DNA of 64,000 nucleotides from JAHFUA01 sp963808725 (lineage in GTDB: Bacteria > Acidobacteriota > Terriglobia > Terriglobales > Acidobacteriaceae), in assembly GCA_963808725.1 (NCBI GenBank), contig CAWEGO010000004.1:1-64000 (forward strand). The letters run 5' to 3'. This document shows, in pieces, positions 18,844 through 27,834 of the stretch; positions within the stretch are counted from its first letter, which is position 1, and every line of letters starts with the position of its first letter. The notes under the pieces were generated by a model. That model worked only from the letters and a program-made list of their open reading frames with translations, was not told the origin of the DNA and searched no databases. The position numbers were made by a program, and so were the translations under genes.

Positions 18844-19623
18844 ATGTCAGTCTTGAGATCTGTCTACATGCTCAAAAAGCAGGCGGAAGGCAAATTCCGG
18901 GTCCGCTCACTGTGGAGCCCTGTGCGGCATTGGCAAACCGTTGCTAAGCTGCGGAATGATTTCCCAGATTCATGGCGCTGGCTAGTGCTCTCGAAACGTA
19001 TCGAAGGCTTCCTGTCACCCGCCGAGGGCGACCAATTGTACCGACTGGCGCGCGACTACACGCCCGCGAACGGCACCATCGCCGTAGAGATTGGTTCCTG
19101 GAAGGGAAAGAGTTCGATTCTGCTGGCGGCGGGTCTGGCGACAAAACAAAACCCGCTCTTATTCTGTATTGACCCATTCGGTCCCAGCGACGATCCGGAG
19201 TTCCGAAAGCTGTATGCCCCGATTCTGACGTCTCAACCGTGCGATTTGGAAGAGGTCTTTCGGAGAAATATGGCCATCTGCGGCTTGGATCAAATCGTCC
19301 GCCCGCTAAGGGGATTGTCGAGCGAGCACTCCGCCGGATGGGAGCAACCGATTGACCTCTTGTTTATTGACGGAAATCACGAATACGACGCAGTGCTGGA
19401 GGATTTCGCTAATTGGTCGCGGTTCGTTCGCCCCGGCGGCGTGGTGGCGTTCCATGACGTTGGGGGAGAGTACGGGGGGCCTACGCGAGTGGTCGAGGAG
19501 CATCTGCGTCCCCCCTGGTTTGGACCGCTCCACAGGGTTGAGCTTCTCGCTTGGGCGGTGAAAGAGGCAGGCTGGCCAGCGACCACCAGCAGCAGAACGG
19601 GAGCCTCTTATGCTCACAGTTAA
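18844..19623 (+). CDS. Class I SAM-dependent methyltransferase (Methyltransf_24-like)
   Basis: This 259-residue protein carries VEIGSWKGKSSILLAAGLA as motif I, LFCIDPFGPSDDPEF as motif II, then PIDLLFIDGNHEYDAVLEDF and RPGGVVAFHDVGGE. The IDGNHEYD and AFHD pair is typical of the Methyltransf_24 / O-methyltransferase group, where these acids can bind a metal. It follows a 91-base gap after the previous gene, and its end overlaps the next glycosyltransferase by 14 bases. It probably methylates a sugar or an attached acid of the surface glycan. The last 20 or so residues look poorly conserved. Confidence 0.75.
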   Translation: MSVLRSVYMLKKQAEGKFRVRSLWSPVRHWQTVAKLRNDFPDSWRWLVLSKRIEGFLSPAEGDQLYRLARDYTPANGTIAVEIGSWKGKSSILLAAGLATKQNPLLFCIDPFGPSDDPEFRKLYAPILTSQPCDLEEVFRRNMAICGLDQIVRPLRGLSSEHSAGWEQPIDLLFIDGNHEYDAVLEDFANWSRFVRPGGVVAFHDVGGEYGGPTRVVEEHLRPPWFGPLHRVELLAWAVKEAGWPATTSSRTGASYAHS

Positions 19624-20806
19624 GACCCCTCCAAAACACGTGCTCATCGCCGCCATGGTCCACGGAGTGGGAGGCGTGGAAACACATCTTCGCAGCCTCT
19701 GCGAGTTGCTGGCACGCGAGGGGGCGGAGGTCACGTTCGTGAGCCGCTTCGTCCGGCCGAACGCCCCTCTCGTCGATTCGCTTCAGAGAATTCCTGTTCG
19801 GGTCATGGCAACTCCGTTTGCAGGGAGCGACTGGGCGCGGGCGTCGCTGGCCTGGGCGGCGACGTTTTGGCCGCTCCGCCTGCACCGGCACTTCGATGTG
19901 CTGTATACCCTGGACAGCAGTTGGCTAGTGGCATTTCTGGCCGGCTTCGTCAAACCCGGCGGGCACGTCGTATTTAATCCCATCGTCATGAACGAGCCGG
20001 GGTCGGCGTCGATTCCGCGCGCTCTCCTTGACCGCCGTGCGACGGCCTCCGTGAGCGCTTTTGTCTGTGAGTCGAAGATCGGCGCCAACCTGGTTCGCGA
20101 AGTCCATGGCGCCGGCGTGCCCGTCGAGGTAATGCCTCTCCTTAGCGATATTGGTTCGGTCCCCACCCGTCATTGGCATCCGCATGATGAGCTGCGTGTG
20201 GCGTTCATCGGCCGCTATCATCGGGTTAAGGGTTTATACCGTCTCTTGCAACTCTGGCCCAAGCTGGCCATTCAACCGGCCCGGCTGGACTTCTACGGCT
20301 TTGGCGAGGAGCGTGAGGCACTCCGTCAAGCCGTAGCCGACCGCGGATTGTCGGCCACGGTGCAGGTGAACGATGGGTACACCGAGCCGGCTCAGCTTAC
20401 TGAAATTCTCAGCTGCACCGATCTGCTGGTATTGCTTTCCGAGAGCGAAGGTGTGCCGGTCAGCTTGCTGGAAGCCATGGCCCATGGGGTGCCGTTCGTG
20501 GCCACGGATGTTGGTGGTGTCCGCACCCTCGCCGAAGCCAATCCGGACGTCCGGGTAGTCCCCCTGGACAATGCAGCCATCCAGCAGGCGATCGAGGAGA
20601 TGAGCACAGCCATCCGTGCAGGCGTCATTCAGGGTGCCCGTTTGCAGCAATATCACCAAAGCCGATACGGTTATGAACATCTATCCAGGAAGTACCTCGA
20701 TGCGTTGTTGAATCCGGAGCGAGTCTGGGCATTGCCACCGCGGGTGCCACACAAGCCGTACGGTGTTCTGGCCAGCAGACTGATCGAGGCTGCATTGAAC
20801 TTGTGA
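19610..20806 (+). CDS. GT4 glycosyltransferase, paralogue A
   Basis: This 398-residue protein is a GT-B fold enzyme. The N-terminal acceptor domain starts HVLIAAMVHGVGGVETHLRS. The donor domain has VAFIGRYHRVKGLYRLLQL, LDFYGFGEER and the E-x7-E motif in SEGVPVSLLEAMAHGVPFVA. It shares the GGVETH motif, the spacing of all these blocks and the ending YRYGYE...LLNPERVW style with the second half of the protein at 15485 and with the next gene. These look like products of tandem duplication followed by divergence. It transfers a sugar from a nucleotide donor with retention; the sugar is unknown. It overlaps both neighbours and is part of one operon. Confidence 0.85.
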   Translation: MLTVKTPPKHVLIAAMVHGVGGVETHLRSLCELLAREGAEVTFVSRFVRPNAPLVDSLQRIPVRVMATPFAGSDWARASLAWAATFWPLRLHRHFDVLYTLDSSWLVAFLAGFVKPGGHVVFNPIVMNEPGSASIPRALLDRRATASVSAFVCESKIGANLVREVHGAGVPVEVMPLLSDIGSVPTRHWHPHDELRVAFIGRYHRVKGLYRLLQLWPKLAIQPARLDFYGFGEEREALRQAVADRGLSATVQVNDGYTEPAQLTEILSCTDLLVLLSESEGVPVSLLEAMAHGVPFVATDVGGVRTLAEANPDVRVVPLDNAAIQQAIEEMSTAIRAGVIQGARLQQYHQSRYGYEHLSRKYLDALLNPERVWALPPRVPHKPYGVLASRLIEAALNL

Positions 20807-21912
20807 AGTCAAAACGCGTCCTTATTACCGCCCAGCTGTACGGAGCCGGTGGCGTTGAAACCCATCTGCTCCACCTTTGCCGCCTGCTGGCGGAGCGGGG
20901 CGCGGAGGTCACCGTGGCTGCCCGCATCGCCAATCCGGAAACGCCACTGATCCGCCAGCGGCACCAGATCCCTATCCGCTTGCTGGCCACTCCCTTTGCC
21001 CGCGACTTGCGGCGCTTTCGCTTCTCCACCGCGTGGGCGGCCGCGATGTGGCCGTTCCAGATGCGGAGCGGCTATTTCGATCTGCTGTACACGGTGGAGT
21101 TGAGCCGCTTCGCGCGCTTCCTGCGTCGGTTCGTGCGGCGCGACGGCTACATGATCGGCAACCGCATCGGCGAGCCCTTAGGCCACTCCCAGCGGCTGGA
21201 CCCAAGCTGCACGCCCATGCTCAATGGCTTCATCGTTGAATCCGAAATCCAGGCCGCGCCGGTGCGGCGCTCCTGCGGCCAGCTTCCGGTGGCCGTCATC
21301 CCCCACATCGCATCGGTCCATGCCGTGCCGGCGCGCCAGCCGCGCGCCATCGACAGTTTTCGCGTGGCCTTTCTCGGCCGCTATTTTCGCACCAAAGGCG
21401 TCTACCGTTTGCTGGAGATCTGGTCAGGATTCGCCGGACGGCCCATTCAGCTCGACTTCTACGGACACGGCGTGGAGGGCGCAGGCCTGGAGCAGGAGAT
21501 CCGCCGCCGCGGCCTGGATGCCAGCGTGCGCGTTAACGGCGGCTGGTCCACCGGCGAGGAGCTGGCCGCCATCATGGCCGCGACCGATCTGGTGGTGCTG
21601 CCCTCGGAAACCGAAGGCCTGCCGCTGGTGCTGTTAGAGGCCATGGCTTACGGTGTGCCGTTCGTGGCGGGCAACGTCGGCGCGATCTCTACGCTGGCGG
21701 AGAACAATCCCGACGTGCGCGTGGTCCCGCTCGATAACGCGGCCTTCGCGCAGGCGATCATGGAAATGGAATGTGAAATCCGGGCCGGAAAGATCATCGG
21801 CCGGCGCCTGCAGGACCATCACCGCGCTCGCTACGGCCACGAGCGCCTGGCCGGTCTGTGGTCGCAGGCACTGCTAGAGCCGGAACGGTTCTGGAGTGCG
21901 CGATCGCAATGA
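20803..21912 (+). CDS. GT4 glycosyltransferase, paralogue B
   Basis: This 369-residue protein starts at GTG 20803, which overlaps the previous stop by four bases (GTGA). The N-terminus is RVLITAQLYGAGGVETHLLH. The donor domain has VAFLGRYFRTKGVYRLLEI, LDFYGHGVEG and TEGLPLVLLEAMAYGVPFVA with E-x7-E. The C-terminus ends RYGHERLAGLWSQALLEPERFW. It is closely related to paralogue A and to the second module at 15485. It is the last gene of the plus-strand operon starting at wzm, and it meets the GT2 gene on the other strand 16 bases later. Substrates are unknown. Confidence 0.85.
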   Translation: MKSKRVLITAQLYGAGGVETHLLHLCRLLAERGAEVTVAARIANPETPLIRQRHQIPIRLLATPFARDLRRFRFSTAWAAAMWPFQMRSGYFDLLYTVELSRFARFLRRFVRRDGYMIGNRIGEPLGHSQRLDPSCTPMLNGFIVESEIQAAPVRRSCGQLPVAVIPHIASVHAVPARQPRAIDSFRVAFLGRYFRTKGVYRLLEIWSGFAGRPIQLDFYGHGVEGAGLEQEIRRRGLDASVRVNGGWSTGEELAAIMAATDLVVLPSETEGLPLVLLEAMAYGVPFVAGNVGAISTLAENNPDVRVVPLDNAAFAQAIMEMECEIRAGKIIGRRLQDHHRARYGHERLAGLWSQALLEPERFWSARSQ

Positions 21913-21927
21913 CCAGACTTTCCTCCG

Positions 21928-22929
21928 CTATCTTGCCGCAACCGCCGTCTCCGCGCGCGGCTTATATCGATGATAGATTGCCTGGGCTCTCCTGGTCGCC
22001 TTCCACCCGAACACGCGGCGGAACAGTTCTCCTTTCCAGGTGCCGCAAGGCGGAAGGTAATCCGTGCCGCCCAGCTCGTGGGCTTTTTCCAGAGCGCGGC
22101 GCGTGATCTCCGGAAAGCACGGATACGCATCCACCGCGCCCTGCACGAAGCGGTTGGCCAGCGCTCGGCGGGCGCGCGGATCGTTGGTGCGAGCCAGCAG
22201 GTGCTGCATCTTGCGCTCCAGCGAGTACAGAGCACCCGCCTGCAGGGTTGCGTTCCGGGTTGAGCTCCAGCTTCCTCCCGCGGGACGCTTGCGGTAATAG
22301 AAGCGGCCCGCAGCGGCGCGGCGAATGCCGGCGCTGGCCAGCACCGCCCGGGCGAAGTATTCGCCATCATCGTCGGGGGAGGGGGTTTCGTCCCAGCCTC
22401 CCGCTTCCTCGGCCACCGAGCGCGGCGTCAGCCAGGCTCCGTGCGGCACCATGCCGAACGGACCCTCCGGGCCCAGCAAGTCGGTCAGCCACGCAACCGG
22501 TGTGTCGGTGTCCACGGCGGGCCAGCCGTTGTCCGCCAGGCCTTGCTCGGGATCGGTGCCGTCCTGAAAGTAGGTCCATGGACAAATACCCAGCATGCGC
22601 GGCGGGCTTTCGCCGAGAACCTTGATCTGCTCCGCGATTTTTTCCGGGCTCAGCAGGTCGTCGGCGTCGAGGAACTGGATGTAATCGCCTTGCGCGAGGC
22701 GATAGGCGTGGTTGCGCGCCGCTGCCGGCCCGCGGTTCTCCTGCTGGATTATTTTGACTCCGGAGGACTCGAATCGGCGCGCCAGGGCGACCGTTCCGTC
22801 CCTTGAGCCGTCGTCCACAACCATGATCTCTTTGTTCGGCCAGGTCTGGCCCACCACTGACTTCAGCGTGTCCGCGATCCAGCGTTCTGCGTTATAAGCG
22901 GGAATGAGAATGGAAACCAGCGGCTGCAT
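21928..22929 (-). CDS. GT2 family glycosyltransferase
   Basis: This 333-residue protein starts at ATG 22929, giving the typical GT2 N-terminus QPLVSILIPAYNAERWIADT. An open frame reaches further upstream but is not protein-like there. GT-A motifs are VDDGSRDGTVALARRF, QENRGPAAARNHAYRLA and the metal-binding FLDADDLLSPEKI. A DETPSPDDDGEYFARAV acceptor motif follows near residue 200. It inverts the anomeric configuration and acts on the cytoplasmic face of the membrane. It is the only minus-strand gene between two plus-strand operons, so it is probably expressed separately. Confidence 0.85.
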   Translation of the reverse strand: MQPLVSILIPAYNAERWIADTLKSVVGQTWPNKEIMVVDDGSRDGTVALARRFESSGVKIIQQENRGPAAARNHAYRLAQGDYIQFLDADDLLSPEKIAEQIKVLGESPPRMLGICPWTYFQDGTDPEQGLADNGWPAVDTDTPVAWLTDLLGPEGPFGMVPHGAWLTPRSVAEEAGGWDETPSPDDDGEYFARAVLASAGIRRAAAGRFYYRKRPAGGSWSSTRNATLQAGALYSLERKMQHLLARTNDPRARRALANRFVQGAVDAYPCFPEITRRALEKAHELGGTDYLPPCGTWKGELFRRVFGWKATRRAQAIYHRYKPRAETAVAAR

Positions 22930-23121
22930 GGCGATGGATTCGTCCCCGGCGACTATTTCTTGGCAATTACTTCGGCTGGTGCAGGTATGGTAAAAGATAA
23001 TGCAACCGAGTACCAGCCGCGATGTTGATCCCGATGTTGATCCCAAGGTTGCGCGACGACGAACATTCGGATGGACGCTGGGCGCGGATACACTGCTGAT
23101 GCAATCGGGCAGGCCGGTGCG

Positions 23122-24375
23122 ATGACGTCTTTGCGATTCTGCCTGGTGGGTGCTGCCCATCCTTGCTACAACCCCCGGCTGGTGCGCGAAGCCGACGCGC
23201 TGGCCCAAGCCGGCCACCGGGTCCGCGTCATCGCACCTTTATTCAATCCCGCCCTGGTGGAAAAGGACCGCGCCCTGATGGCGCACCGGTATTGGCGGCT
23301 GGAGCGCGTGGATTTTCTTTCGCAACATGGCAGGTTGCGTTCTCTGTGGATCCGAGGCCGCCGCAGGCTGGCTCAGGAGATTGCTCGGGGCTCTGCTACT
23401 CCGGCGCTGGCGGAACACAGCTACACTCCGGCACTGGCGGAGATGCGCGAACTCGCCGCACGCGAGTCCGCCGACTGGTTCATCGCCCACACTCAGGCGG
23501 CTTTGCCCGCTGCCGCGGCGGCTGCCGCGCGCTGGAACGCGCGCCTCGGCTTCGACTGCGAAGATCTGCTGGCGCATGCTCCCGGCGAGCCCGGCGCCCT
23601 CCTGCGGGTGATCGAGGCTGAGTATCTGCCGCGCTGCGCCTATGTTTCCACGGCTTCGCCACTCATGGCTGAACAACTGGCACGCGATCATCACATCCCT
23701 CCGCCAATGGTCCTCTACAACGTTTTTCCGCTGGAGCTGGCGCAGGGCATGCTTGCGCCTGGTGAGCGCCCGGCTGCCGCCCCGCTGCGTCTGCACTGGT
23801 TCGGCCAGACCATCGGCCCGGGACGCGGATTGGAAGACGCGGTGGCGGCGCTCGCCCACTTGCCGGGCGAGGTTGAGTTGCACCTGCGCGGGAATCCATC
23901 CGCGGGATACCGCGAGAGGTTGGGGGAGCTGGCTGGCGGCGAGCGTCGGCGGCTGTTCTTTTTGGCCCCGCTGGAGCACGATGAACTGATCCGCTCCATG
24001 GAATCATTCGACGCCGGCCTGGCCCTCGAGCGCCCGGACAATGGCAACTACTCGCGCACCGTGACCAACAAGCTCTTCAGCTATCTGCTGGGCGGCCTGG
24101 CCGTCGCCGCCACCGACACTCCCGGACAACGCGAGGTGATGTCGCAAATTCCAGCGGCGGGATTCTTGTATCCGGCGGGTGACGCTCGGGCGCTGGTCGC
24201 AGGCTTGCTGAACTGGGTGCGCGACCGGCAAGCGCTGCGCGCCGCCCAGCAAGCCTCCTGGAACGCCGCCCGCGCGCGCTTCTGCTGGGATCGCGAACGC
24301 GAAAAGTTTCTTGCCCTCTTCGCATCGCCCCCGCCTCGCGAGCTCATCCTGGCCGAAGGGAGCGCGGCTTCATGA
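23122..24375 (+). CDS. GT-B glycosyltransferase lacking the usual E-x7-E motif
   Basis: This 417-residue protein starts at ATG 23122, giving MTSLRFCLVGAAHPCYNPRL. An upstream in-frame ATG at 23071 has no family sequence. The fold is recognisable from NPRLVREADALAQAGHRVRV, the bridging FDCEDLLAHAPGEP, and donor-domain LRLHWFGQTIGPGRGLEDAV. The C-terminal region reads LERPDNGNYSRTVTNKLFSY followed by LLGGLAVAATDTPGQREVM, where the first Glu of E-x7-E is missing. This is seen in a subgroup of GT4-like enzymes. The stop overlaps the next ATG (ATGA), so the pair is co-translated. Substrates are unknown. Confidence 0.72.
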   Translation: MTSLRFCLVGAAHPCYNPRLVREADALAQAGHRVRVIAPLFNPALVEKDRALMAHRYWRLERVDFLSQHGRLRSLWIRGRRRLAQEIARGSATPALAEHSYTPALAEMRELAARESADWFIAHTQAALPAAAAAAARWNARLGFDCEDLLAHAPGEPGALLRVIEAEYLPRCAYVSTASPLMAEQLARDHHIPPPMVLYNVFPLELAQGMLAPGERPAAAPLRLHWFGQTIGPGRGLEDAVAALAHLPGEVELHLRGNPSAGYRERLGELAGGERRRLFFLAPLEHDELIRSMESFDAGLALERPDNGNYSRTVTNKLFSYLLGGLAVAATDTPGQREVMSQIPAAGFLYPAGDARALVAGLLNWVRDRQALRAAQQASWNAARARFCWDREREKFLALFASPPPRELILAEGSAAS

Positions 24376-25712
24376 AGCGAGTCGCCCTTATCGGCGCCGA
24401 CTTCGCTCCCAGCAGCCTGCCGCCGGCGCTGCGGCTGCGCTTCTTCGTCTCGCACCTGCGCGAGTTCGGCTGGGAGCCGACGGTGATCACCACCGACCCA
24501 CGCCATTACGATTGCCCGCTCGACCCTGAGATCGAGCGACTGCTGCCGGAGGGGGTGCGCGTCATCCGCACCCCGGCGCTTTCTCGCAGCCTCACGCGCC
24601 TGGTCGGACTGCGCGATCTGGGAGCGCGCAGCATGATCTATCACTGGCGGGTTCTGCGCGATCTCTGCCGTCGCGGGGAAGTGGACCTGGTCTTCATTCC
24701 CGTCCCGGCCTTTATGCCCATGGTGCTGGGAAGGCTGGCCCACGACCGATTTGGCATTCCTTACGTGATCGACTACATCGACCCCTGGACCAGCGACTAT
24801 TACTGGTCCGTGCCGCGCGGGCAGCGTCCGCCCAAGTGGCGAGCGGCCTACGCCACGGCGCGTGTGCTGGAACGATACGCGCTCCGCCGCGTGGCCCACG
24901 TGGTGGGCGTGTCGCGCGGCACCACCGACCTCGTACGCCAGCGCTATCCGTGGCTGGGCGAAGCCGATACCACTGAGATTCCTTACGGTGGCGAGACCGG
25001 AGACTGGGAATACATCCGCCGCCATCCCCGGCCCAACCAGGTGTTCGATTCCGCCGACGGCGGCCTGCATTTTGCCAGCGTCGGCGCTTACACCGAGGCC
25101 ATGCGCCCGGTGCTCAGCGCCTTTTTTGCGGGCGTGCGCAAGGCGCGGGCGGAAGCACCGGAGCTGGCGCGTCTGCGGCTGCACTTCGTCGGCACCAGCT
25201 ATTCCACCGGGCAGCCGTGCGTCGCACCCATCGCGCGCGAGGAGGGCGTTGAGGATCTGGTGGACGAGCGCCCGCACCGCGTTCCTTACCTGGACGCGCT
25301 GCAGCTTCTCTCCGATGCTCACGCGCTGCTGGTGATCGGTTCCGCCGAGCCCCACTACACCGCTTCCAAGATCTTCCCTTACATTCTGGCGCGCAAACCC
25401 CTGCTGACCATCTTCCACCGCGACAGCAGCGTGATCGGCATCGTAGAGAGCGCCCAGGCGGGCAGCGTGATCAGCTTCAGCGCCGAACATCCGCTGCAGG
25501 AAAAAACCGGCGAGGTAGCGCGGCATTTGCGCGAACTGGCGGCGCTCGGCCCGGGATATGAACCGCGCACGCGCTGGAGGGCCTTCGAGGCTTACACCAC
25601 GCGCGCCATGACCGCCCGTCTGGCCGGGGTTTTCGACAAGGTGCTGGCGCGCCATTCTGCCGCCGAGAGTGAGGGAACCTCACTTGCATACTCCGTTGAG
25701 GCTCGGCGGTGA
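24372..25712 (+). CDS. GT4-like glycosyltransferase
   Basis: This 446-residue protein starts MKRVALIGADFAPSSLPPAL, typical of the WbuB-like GT4 subgroup that includes long N-terminal domains. Key blocks are IPYVIDYIDPWTSDYYW, ERYALRRVAHVVGVSRGTTD, and LHFASVGAYTEAMRPVLSAF. The donor site is AEPHYTASKIFPYILARKPL, with the SK-x-F-x-Y variant in place of a full E-x7-E. It overlaps the upstream glycosyltransferase by four bases. It is followed by a 180-base gap before the FkbM gene. The sugar transferred is unknown. Confidence 0.78.
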   Translation: MKRVALIGADFAPSSLPPALRLRFFVSHLREFGWEPTVITTDPRHYDCPLDPEIERLLPEGVRVIRTPALSRSLTRLVGLRDLGARSMIYHWRVLRDLCRRGEVDLVFIPVPAFMPMVLGRLAHDRFGIPYVIDYIDPWTSDYYWSVPRGQRPPKWRAAYATARVLERYALRRVAHVVGVSRGTTDLVRQRYPWLGEADTTEIPYGGETGDWEYIRRHPRPNQVFDSADGGLHFASVGAYTEAMRPVLSAFFAGVRKARAEAPELARLRLHFVGTSYSTGQPCVAPIAREEGVEDLVDERPHRVPYLDALQLLSDAHALLVIGSAEPHYTASKIFPYILARKPLLTIFHRDSSVIGIVESAQAGSVISFSAEHPLQEKTGEVARHLRELAALGPGYEPRTRWRAFEAYTTRAMTARLAGVFDKVLARHSAAESEGTSLAYSVEARR

Positions 25713-25894
25713 ATCATCTGTGGTAATAATGGCTCAATGGTTTCGGGGATAGCCTGTGGTACGGTTCGAGAAAAGATAACTTGCCCTCGCGACCCAGCCT
25801 GCGAGTGGCATTCCAGCCATGAATGGTTAATTGGTGCGGCTGTCGTCCCGTTTGGGGCCGGCGCCGTCGCCGACTTTCAGAAGAAATTTCTGCC

Positions 25895-26716
25895 ATGGGT
25901 CTGATGTCTGGAAACCGGAACGGTTCTCCGAATTCGAGGACGGTTGCAGCTCCGAGCGCCCTGCGGCGTTTGCTGGAGGTTGCCAGCCGCGGTGTAGTGT
26001 TGCGCCGGCGGTTGCCCGCGCGCTTCGGAAGCAAGCGCGTGTATGTGTCGCCGGAGTGCGGCCTGCGCTATTGGCGGTTCGACCTGGGGAAGATCGACCC
26101 CACGCTCCTGGACCTGGCGGAATACCTGGTGCGCCCGGGAGACGTGGTCTGGGACGTGGGCGCCAATGTGGGGCTGTTCACATTTGCCGCCGCTTATCGC
26201 GCCGCGCGGGTACTGGCCTTCGAGCCTGATCCCTGGCTGGCGGAACTGCTGGAGAGAACCGCCGCATTTTTTCCCAACGTCTCCGTCATCCGCGCTGCCG
26301 TCGCCGATTACTGTGGCGAGGGCAAACTACACATCGCGAGGCGGGCGCGGGGCGCCAACTTCCTGCTGGGCCAAGGCAGCAGCCAGAGCGGGGGCACGCG
26401 GCGGCTGGCCGAGGTCAAGGTGGTCACGCTGGATTCTCTCGATCAAGCTCCTCCCAACGTGCTCAAGATCGACGTCGAGACTGGCGAGTTGGCCGTGCTG
26501 CGCGGCGCGGCGCGGTTGCTTGCCCAATCCCTGCCCACAGTCATTTGCGAAGTGGCGAAAGAGAATGTGTCCGCGGTTACGGCGTGCCTCCGGGGGTACA
26601 CGCTGTTTGACGCCGAGCGCGGCCAACCGGTGAACACTGCGGTGTGGAACACGGTAGCGGTTCCTGCGGCTGCCGTCTGCCCCACCCTGCACGGCTTGGC
26701 AACGGTGGAAAGTTGA
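25895..26716 (+). CDS. FkbM family methyltransferase
   Basis: This 273-residue protein starts at ATG 25895; a second ATG three codons later is also possible. The FkbM core is clear: VWDVGANVGLFTFAAAYRAA (SAM loop), LAFEPDPWLAELLE, then VTLDSLDQAPPNVLKIDVET with GELAVLRGAARLL. FkbM enzymes O-methylate sugars or polyketides. In glycan loci they usually methylate a hydroxyl of a sugar. It sits between glycosyltransferases and the epimerase at 26766, so it probably decorates the locus product. The preceding 180 bases hold a TAATAAT that could be a -10 box near 25727, weak evidence only. Confidence 0.85.
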   Translation: MGLMSGNRNGSPNSRTVAAPSALRRLLEVASRGVVLRRRLPARFGSKRVYVSPECGLRYWRFDLGKIDPTLLDLAEYLVRPGDVVWDVGANVGLFTFAAAYRAARVLAFEPDPWLAELLERTAAFFPNVSVIRAAVADYCGEGKLHIARRARGANFLLGQGSSQSGGTRRLAEVKVVTLDSLDQAPPNVLKIDVETGELAVLRGAARLLAQSLPTVICEVAKENVSAVTACLRGYTLFDAERGQPVNTAVWNTVAVPAAAVCPTLHGLATVES

Positions 26717-26765
26717 TGGTCCACGACAATCCCGAAAGGGATGAGAAGGAGCAAAGACAATCTCC

Positions 26766-27770
26766 ATGGTATCGATTCGAGCACTGATCACGGGTGGCGC
26801 CGGATTCATCGGCTGCCATCTCGCTGAGGAACTTCTCGGCGAGGGCCAGGAAGTTTATATCCTCGACAATCTCTCGACCGGCAGTATCGACAATATCGAA
26901 CACCTCAAAGGCCGCAAAGGCTTCCACTATGTGATCGACTCGCTGGAGAACGAACACCTGCTGGCGGAGATGATCGATCGCTGCGATGTGGTCTACCACC
27001 TGGCCGCCGCGGTGGGCGTCAAGCTCATCGTGGAAAGCCCGGTCAACACCATCGAGACCAACGTGCACGGCACCGAGCTGGTGCTCAAGCACGCCAACAA
27101 GAAGCGCAAAAAGGTGATCATCGCCTCCACCTCCGAGGTCTACGGCAAGAGCACGCGCGTGCCCTTCCGCGAAGATCACGACCTGGTGCTCGGACCGACT
27201 TCCAAGGGACGCTGGAGCTATGCCTGCTCCAAGGCCATCGACGAATTTCTGGCCATCGCCTATTGGCACGAGAAGAAACTGCCGGTGGTGGTGGTGCGCC
27301 TGTTCAACACCGTGGGGCCGCGGCAGACTGGCCGTTACGGCATGGTGATCCCCAGCTTCGTCAAGCAGGCGGTGCAGGGAAGTCCCATCACCGTTTACGG
27401 TGAGGGCAACCAGTCGCGCTGCTTCACCTACGTGGGCGACGTGGTCAAGGCGCTGGCCGGGCTCTCCGACCATCCCGGCGCGGTGGGCGAAGTGTTCAAC
27501 ATTGGCGGCGGGCGCGAGATCACCATCAACGAGCTCGCGCTGCTGGTGAAGGAGAAAGCCGGCAGCTCATCCGAGATCGTTCACGTGCCCTACGACCAGG
27601 CCTATGAAAAAGGTTTCGAGGACATGCCGCGGCGCGTGCCCGACATTACCAAAATCAGCCAGCTCCTCGGGTGGCGGCCGACCATCGACGTGGACCAGAT
27701 CGTGGAGAAGGTGATCGCATTCCAGCGCGCGGGCACGCGGCTCGAGATCGCCGCCACCGTTCATGCCTAA
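26766..27770 (+). CDS. NAD-dependent sugar epimerase/dehydratase (extended SDR, GalE-like)
   Basis: This 334-residue extended short-chain dehydrogenase has the NAD loop ALITGGAGFIGCHLAEELL at the N-terminus and DNLSTGSIDNIEHL after the second strand. STSEVYGKSTRVPF provides the catalytic Ser/Thr, and YACSK is the Tyr-x3-Lys pair. RLFNTVGPRQTGRYGMVIPS and SRCFTYVGDVV are typical of UDP-sugar epimerases. The likeliest role is 4-epimerisation of a UDP-sugar, but UDP-glucuronate decarboxylase or another UDP-sugar activity cannot be excluded. It supplies precursors for the surrounding glycosyltransferases. A GAAGGAG lies upstream of the start. Confidence 0.82.
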   Translation: MVSIRALITGGAGFIGCHLAEELLGEGQEVYILDNLSTGSIDNIEHLKGRKGFHYVIDSLENEHLLAEMIDRCDVVYHLAAAVGVKLIVESPVNTIETNVHGTELVLKHANKKRKKVIIASTSEVYGKSTRVPFREDHDLVLGPTSKGRWSYACSKAIDEFLAIAYWHEKKLPVVVVRLFNTVGPRQTGRYGMVIPSFVKQAVQGSPITVYGEGNQSRCFTYVGDVVKALAGLSDHPGAVGEVFNIGGGREITINELALLVKEKAGSSSEIVHVPYDQAYEKGFEDMPRRVPDITKISQLLGWRPTIDVDQIVEKVIAFQRAGTRLEIAATVHA

Positions 27771-27834
27771 CCGGACCGAGGACCGGAATCTGTGGCAACA
27801 ATAGAACGTCAAGCCAGACTGTGTAGAGCCCCAG

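Noticed and set aside
26766..27770. Calling the SDR protein a UDP-glucuronate decarboxylase
   Set aside because: The motifs are shared by several UDP-sugar enzymes and the decarboxylase-specific region was not evident, so only a general epimerase/dehydratase call is made.
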